This document shows, piece by piece, positions 58,905 to 64,000 of a stretch of 64,000 nt of DNA (positions are counted from its first letter, which is position 1; each line of letters begins with the position of its first letter). A program made the translations under genes and the position numbers. The DNA is from Rhipidocladum racemiflorum (lineage: Eukaryota; Streptophyta; Magnoliopsida; Poales; Poaceae). The notes below the pieces were generated by a model. The model was not told where the DNA came from, did not search any database, and worked only from the letters and a program-made list of their open reading frames with translations. The DNA lies in assembly GCA_036346355.1 (NCBI GenBank), contig CM070571.1:48132293-48196292 (forward strand), read 5' to 3'.

Positions 58905-60690
58905 GACATTATAAAATGTGATATTATAGAATGTGGCATTACAGTATGAGTTTATTTCACGCTTTCTGGGCTTTTCTGGGTGTTTGGGCTTTTCCGGGAG
59001 GGATTGGGCCTTAGGGGATTAAGTTTTGGGCTTTCCGGGGAAGTTTGGGCCTTGGTGGGGGTTTTTTGGCCCATGTGGGGGGGAGTATCCTGCTCAAACC
59101 CTAGCCCACCTCCCCCTCCACCTCCACCCCCCTAGCTGCCCCCATCTTTCCCCCATGCGCCCCCCTATGGCCGGCCACCCCCTTGCGCCTCCCCACCTCC
59201 ATGCGCCCCCTTAGGGTTTCCCCCCTAGCCACCACCCTCCCCTCCCCTAGCAACCCCTCACCTCCTTCCCCGGTGTTCTTCGTTTCCTCGCTCGGTGGAT
59301 GCTCGGTCCGGAGATCTCCGGCGATTCGCTGCGGCTCCGGAGGAAGGAGCGGCCGGATGGAAGAAAGGATTTCGTCGTCGTTCGATTCTCCAAGAAGAGG
59401 TAACGAATTGCGGTTCTTTTTTAGTGGTCTAGGTGCTGTTAGATGAGAGAATCCAGGCCTAAAACCCTCTTTTAGGTGCTGAGATTAGATGGGTTAAGTT
59501 GGATTCTAGATCTATCTTGCGAGTGGCTCTCGGCCAGGATTGACAGTCGGCGTTGGGACGCATTTTTGAGGATTTTAGATTCATGATATGGTCGTCCAGC
59601 TGTTTCAAAAGTTGTAGGTAATCGAATTACCTTTAATTGCGCACTGAAAACGCTACATTTCGTTCAGCCGTTTAAAAGTTATGATCGTTTTACCGAACAC
59701 TGTCCTATCTGTGACGCGAATGGTACAGTCTGTGATCAACTGTAGATTAGAGGATTTTAGATGCCGAATCAGTTTTTGTGAATACTTAGAAAAAGTTGGG
59801 AAATTTCCTGAGGTTCGAGAAAATGTACTCGTTTGCCTGATTTGGAGTGGTAGAACTCAAGATATGCTTGTTGGAAGCCTGCTGTCCCGTTGGACAGATT
59901 CTCTATTTTTCGGGTTTTAAAAGTGGGTTGCGAAGTCGATGTCGTTGATTGTTCTTATGCTATTTTGTGGGCATGTTTTTGAGTGTATTGTACCTGTGTG
60001 CAGGTGGTGTGACCCCGTGAGTGCCCTCGATATCCCGCAACTCCGTCTCGTGAGGTTGAAGGCAAGTGTATTGTAGTGGTTGTGGTTTAAGGGGCCATTA
60101 TGTTACGCAATGATATAGTTTTTCATGTGTTATGTTAATGTTGCCATGTTTGATCTTTGCTTTTGATACAATGAATGTGAATGGTTAAATGGTTATGATG
60201 TTGTTTAAATCGAGTTTATATGCAAGTAAATTCATGTTTTTGGCATATGTGCATGCATAATGGAAGAGGCGACCCATTCTGATGCGGGCCTCTGTGTTCA
60301 CACGTAGTGAACACGAAAGACCTACCTCGTAGTCCCATTCATGGTTGTGAATGGGAGCGAGTCAGTAAGAGTAGGCACCCTCCACGGGATGGAAGGGAAA
60401 GAGGGTGCACACCGATGGGTGTGCACTCGGCAATACCGGTATGTGCTAAGCAAAGAGACATGTTGCATTGCATTGCATAAATGAGAGTATAAATGAAGAA
60501 GTTTATGAGTTGTTTCTCATGATGTGTGAATGGCATAAAGTATGTATGTGAATTGTTATTGTTTTGTATCATTGCAATACACTTTGCTGAGTGATGAACT
60601 CACGCTTGTTGCTTAATATTTTTTTTAGGTACCTTTAGTTCGACATTTGGGAAAGGGAGCTAGACACATGCCTTCACTTGGCATCACCTG
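58905..60690 (+). repeat. Ty3/gypsy LTR remnant related to 1523-3713
   Basis: Plus-strand copy of the LTR family seen inverted at 1523-3713. Shared blocks are the 'ttccgggaggg...gggcctt' opening, the C-rich block (59100-59270), 'tgtgcaggtggtgtgacccc' (59996-60015), the 'tgcacaccgatgggtgtgca' block (60406-60425) and 'gctgagtgatgaactcacgc' (60585-60604). The outer 44 bases of the family LTR are missing at its start. Identity to the other copies is perhaps 75%. Confidence 0.6.
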
Positions 60691-61438
60691 AACAGAAAAT
60701 TTCATACCCATTCGATAGTTGTGATAGATTAACATTAACATTAACCAAAGTGATTCGGAAGCAGTAAAAATCATCACAGGAAGAAGGCAAGAGGGAAGGG
60801 GGTACTTTGGCCCGAGCTGGGAGGAGTTCACCGGCTAGGGCTTGCCGGAGCAGGGACTCGCCGGCCTGGGAGCAGGGAGCCACGGGAGAGGCGGCGCTCG
60901 GCCTGGAGGAAGGAGGAGGTATCCGGGGCGGCGGTGCAGAGGAGAGGACCGGCGGTGCTCGGCGGAGATCTGGGGCGGCGGCACCGACAGGGAGTAGGGC
61001 GGCAGGAGGAGGTGGCGCACGAGGCAGACGGCCAGGGGTGGCAGGGGCGTGCTTGGCAGGGAGGAGCTCCAGGGGCGCTCGGCAGGGAGGAGTTCCAGAG
61101 GAGGCGCTCGGCTGGGAGGAGAGCACGAGCAGGAAGAATGCTAGGAGGAGGCGGCGGTTGGGTTGGGTGCAGGTATCTAGCTGGCTGGGGTGTATAGGAG
61201 CAGGGTTAGGAGGTAAGGCCCAACAGCAGCCCAAAGACAATTCAATCTAAGAAAAAGATAGCCCAAGAACAGCCCAACAAATTAAGTCTTTCTGATATTA
61301 CAGAAATATCGAGAGCTGGCCAACAAATAGAATAATGCAAATTGTTCACTTAAATAACATGCAGAGAAAAGAGTCATAATTTATGAATATCTGTTGAAAC
61401 CAATCCACTAAACATTAATACATAACTAGCATATTACA
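60691..61438 (-). repeat. LTR fragment of another minus-strand Ty3/gypsy element
   Basis: On the minus strand it begins TGTAATATGCTAG at 61438 directly after a polypurine tract, so it is a 3' LTR. It passes through a 'gggctgctgttgggcc' stretch and a C-rich block (60800-61120) and is cut near 60690. ORFs on both strands here (60674-61250) reflect the C/G-rich block. Confidence 0.5.
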
Positions 61439-61457
61439 TTCTCCACCCCTCAAAGGA
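61439..61457 (-). other. Polypurine tract of that element
   Basis: On the minus strand this reads CCTTTGAGGGGTGGAGAA just before TGTAATATGC, the same arrangement as the polypurine tracts of the two chromoviruses. Confidence 0.55.
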
Positions 61458-62589
61458 ATTCGACCCCAAATTCAAAGAACGCTAGATTCAAAACAAAGCC
61501 CACAAGGGACTTAAACTTCTCTGCAATCTCAAAGTACCCATGCAAAACTCAAACGGCTGCAACGTTAAACCAAATTCCCAAATCCAACGATTACAAAAAG
61601 TGATTTGACTTAGCTCAACTAAGTGCAACCTGTCACAATTCAACATGCACTCCAACTTCTACTAAAGTCTACAAGGGACACAACTCACTAGCATTCCAAG
61701 CTCTAAAGAATTTCCTGATCAAGAAATGTCAACCTTCAACCTCAATTTCACCCACTAAAGAACTCAATCAAATTAATTTATATGCCAATTCCCACATCAC
61801 CATATCATACCACTAGCGTAATAATACTATGAGGTAACTTGGATTTAGCTTTCTTTTAGCCATGAAGCATACCATAACTTTTAATCCATGATTCTACTCA
61901 AAAGAACAAGGTGCCAGCCTCTATACACAACTCCAATTCCTCTAATCCCCTACCTTGATCAATTTACCATAATTCATCTTATTCATGACAACAAAGATGA
62001 CATGAGGCTTTTTTTTTCATTCCAACATACCTGTATACCATATTTTTACAAATCACTCATACCATCTGTTTAATCATCTCGGGTTCCAATCTTAAACCCC
62101 AAGGAACCTATAACCCACCAAAGCCATTGAAGGAAATAGCCTACCTTGGCATAATTTCCATGCCAACTAGAAACCACAATATATAAAAAAATTATTCTAT
62201 CCTCTCCTAGGCATACCTCACACTTAGGGACAACTAGCCAAAATAATTATTCACAACAGGACACCTTACAATCAACGTTACTCCAAAGCCTCCAACATAC
62301 TCCCAAGGTCTAGCCCACGTTAGAACCAGAGATCATTACCAGATCATAATCGGTTCTTTTCCTAAGGGGGTCTCGCCTTCACATCCTTTCACCCAAATAG
62401 TCAAGCCCCAAGAGTATAAAAGTTTATTATACTCGATAATATACCATGAACATTCATATTCTTAACTCCATCTAGAAAGCCAAAGAAATATAATTCTCTA
62501 TAAACCAAAGGAACCACATACATCACCTTGAACCCAACGCGCTAAAATTCACCCTGGAGAGAATTCAACAAAATCCACTGATCACTCAT
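61458..62589 (-). other. Probable internal 3' non-coding remnant, no gene seen
   Basis: By its place beside the polypurine tract this should be the 3' internal part of the element whose LTR is 60691-61438. I see no pol motif in any frame. The sequence is AT-rich with a C-rich plus strand and ends where the next LTR begins at 62590. Confidence 0.35.
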
Positions 62590-64000
62590 TGTGACACCAC
62601 GGAGTGTCGTAACCTTATAAAATGTGAATGTTGAGGGCAAAAACATTATGGAATGTGGAATTGGAGGTTGAAACCATACGGTATGAGGTTTATTTGCGTT
62701 TCCGGGCCGTTTCCGGGAGTTTGGGCCATTCCGGGGGAGTTTGGGCCTAGGGGAAGGGGTCGTGGGCCTTGGTGGGAGGAGTTTGCGTCCATTTAGGAGT
62801 AGGAGACCTGGTTGGGGGCCTCCTCCAGCCCATTTGTGCGCCCCACCCCTGCCTCCTGCGCCCCCCACTTGGAGAAACCCTAGCCGCCACCCCTTGCTCT
62901 ACTCCCTTGCGCCCCTCCCTCCCTCACACCTCCTCTCCACCTTGTGCGCCTCCCCTCCCCTCTCCTCCACCCCTTGCTGCCCTAGGGGACCTTATCCACC
63001 TCACCACCCTGAAGATCCGTCCATTGGAGCGCTCCGCGGCGAGGAGATCCGGTGGATTTGGAGCGAGGAAGGAGATCGCGCGAACAGGGAGGAGATTCGT
63101 TGGGTTTCCGTTCGTCGGGCAAAGTTATGGCCATGGGGATCCTTGGGGTTGGTCTAGGATCTGTTCTAAGGGTTAATATCATGTTTTTAGATCAATTGGT
63201 GGTGCTGTAATTGGGTAGATTAGATGAAATCTAGGGTTTGCCACGTTCTCTGTTTCGGGCAGCATGAGCAGTCGACCTAGGGTTTGGGTTTTCGCCAATT
63301 AGAATCAGAATTTGGTCGGCCGCCTGTTGAATAAGTTGTAGTTAATTTCAATACCTTTCATTGAGTATAAAGAACGTCCAATTTCGCCCAGCCGTTTGAA
63401 AGTTATGCTCGTTTTACTGAACGTGTTAAAAACTGTGACGTGATTGGAACAGATCACGGTATTATGTAGATTAAACCACTTTAGAGTCCGAATCAGTCTT
63501 TCCATATACTTATAAAAAGTTAGGAAATTTCCTAAGCTACGCGGGGATGTACTTGTTTAATTGATTCGGAGTCTTAGAACCCGAGTTATGCCTTTTGGAA
63601 GGCTGCTGCCCCAACGGGACAGAACCTTTGTTTTTGGGTTTTTTCGAGTAGTTTGCAATGTCGGTGTAGAAGAGTTTTTGCATACTGTTTTGTGGACATG
63701 ATTGTGAGTGTGTGGTACCTATGTGCAGGTGGTGTGACCCCGGGCGTGCCTGCTACTTCTCGCCAATCCGTCGCCCGTGGTTGAGGCAATTGTATTGGAA
63801 TGGGTAGCGGGTTGTGGTTTGCTAGATTGGTTGAGATTGAAATTGAATATATGATATGTTCATATGCCATGCTTTAATGATTGCCATTGATATGATGAAT
63901 ATGCTTATTATGTTATGATGCCATGTGTTAATGTACAATTTATTTATGATGTTGGCATGTTTGCATACATGGCATGATACATGGCCCGGGCGTTGAGAAA
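62590..64000 (+). repeat. Ty3/gypsy LTR related to 1523-3713 (runs off the window)
   Basis: It begins TGTGACACCACGGAGTGTCG, which corresponds to a block about 45 bp inside the family LTR (inverted near 3665 in the first copy). It follows that copy through 'gggagtttgggcc', the C-rich block (62870-63000), 'gtgcaggtggtgtgacccc' (63723-63741) and on to 'ggcccgggcgttgagaaa' at the window end. Frames at 62741-63176 lie in the C-rich block. Confidence 0.65.

Noticed and set aside
58259..58939. Long ORFs up to 185 codons on both strands
   Set aside because: They lie in the G/C-rich subterminal region of a hAT end with GGCACGG repeats; no protein family features.
60674..61250. 188-codon minus-strand and 147-codon plus-strand ORFs
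   Set aside because: They overlap head to head in a C-rich LTR block; low-complexity A/P/S and G/R composition.
1..64000. CRISPR arrays, bacterial operons, ribosome-binding sites, rRNA or tRNA genes
   Set aside because: None seen. The only regularly spaced repeat is the 188-bp array, which has no spacers, and the sequence is clearly plant nuclear.

Overview
This window looks like grass (Poaceae) nuclear DNA from a repeat-packed, gene-poor region. Nearly all of it is nested transposable elements. I recognise no intact host gene, rRNA, tRNA or CRISPR array. The grass call rests on the element families: a BARE-1/Angela-type copia LTR, Tekay-type chromoviruses with 3.4-3.5 kb LTRs, a Tat-type Ty3 element with an antisense plant-mobile-domain gene, a Tip100-like hAT and a large MULE. 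It also rests on GC-rich promoter-proximal blocks beside AT-rich introns. A rice relative would fit, but I cannot fix the species.

Layout. 1-3713: the 5' LTR and leader of a minus-strand Ty3 element, interrupted by a copia LTR. 3714-17903: an older minus-strand LTR split by a complete minus-strand chromovirus (4321-17068, target duplication GGGGA). 18853-35287: a hAT element (8-bp duplication GTTCCGAT) with a nearly intact transposase, which received a plus-strand chromovirus (19128-31662, duplication AATGT). 35640-36260: a copia gag relic. 36418-47937: a minus-strand Tat-type Ty3 element (duplication GACTC) carrying an antisense, intron-containing plant mobile domain (PMD) gene with its own TATA box. 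47951-48245: a second copy of the sequence into which the hAT jumped, which acts as a natural empty site. 49049-57872: a three-gene MULE (10-bp duplication) with transposase, a second and different PMD gene, and an intact GRF-type zinc-finger gene. 57883-64000: a hAT-type end and several LTR relics.

Most interesting points. (1) The chromovirus LTRs appear to contain a spliced sense-strand gene. Its 84-nt and 59-nt exons keep exactly the same length in all four LTR copies, and in the 84-nt exon 9 of 11 differences between the two subfamilies fall at third codon positions. (2) The same elements carry an extra ORF between the primer site and gag. (3) PMD genes ride in two unrelated element classes 11 kb apart. 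(4) The Tat element is filled on both strands with the word TCGGC/GCCGA, and the MULE with GGCGATCGCC palindromes. (5) The plus-strand chromovirus shows recurrent damage at CAG/CTG sites, which may be an assembly artefact. (6) Nearly all in-frame stops in these genes are TAG, as expected from C-to-T change at methylated CAG.

All coordinates and comparisons were made by eye. Family names are from memory of domain motifs, not from searches.
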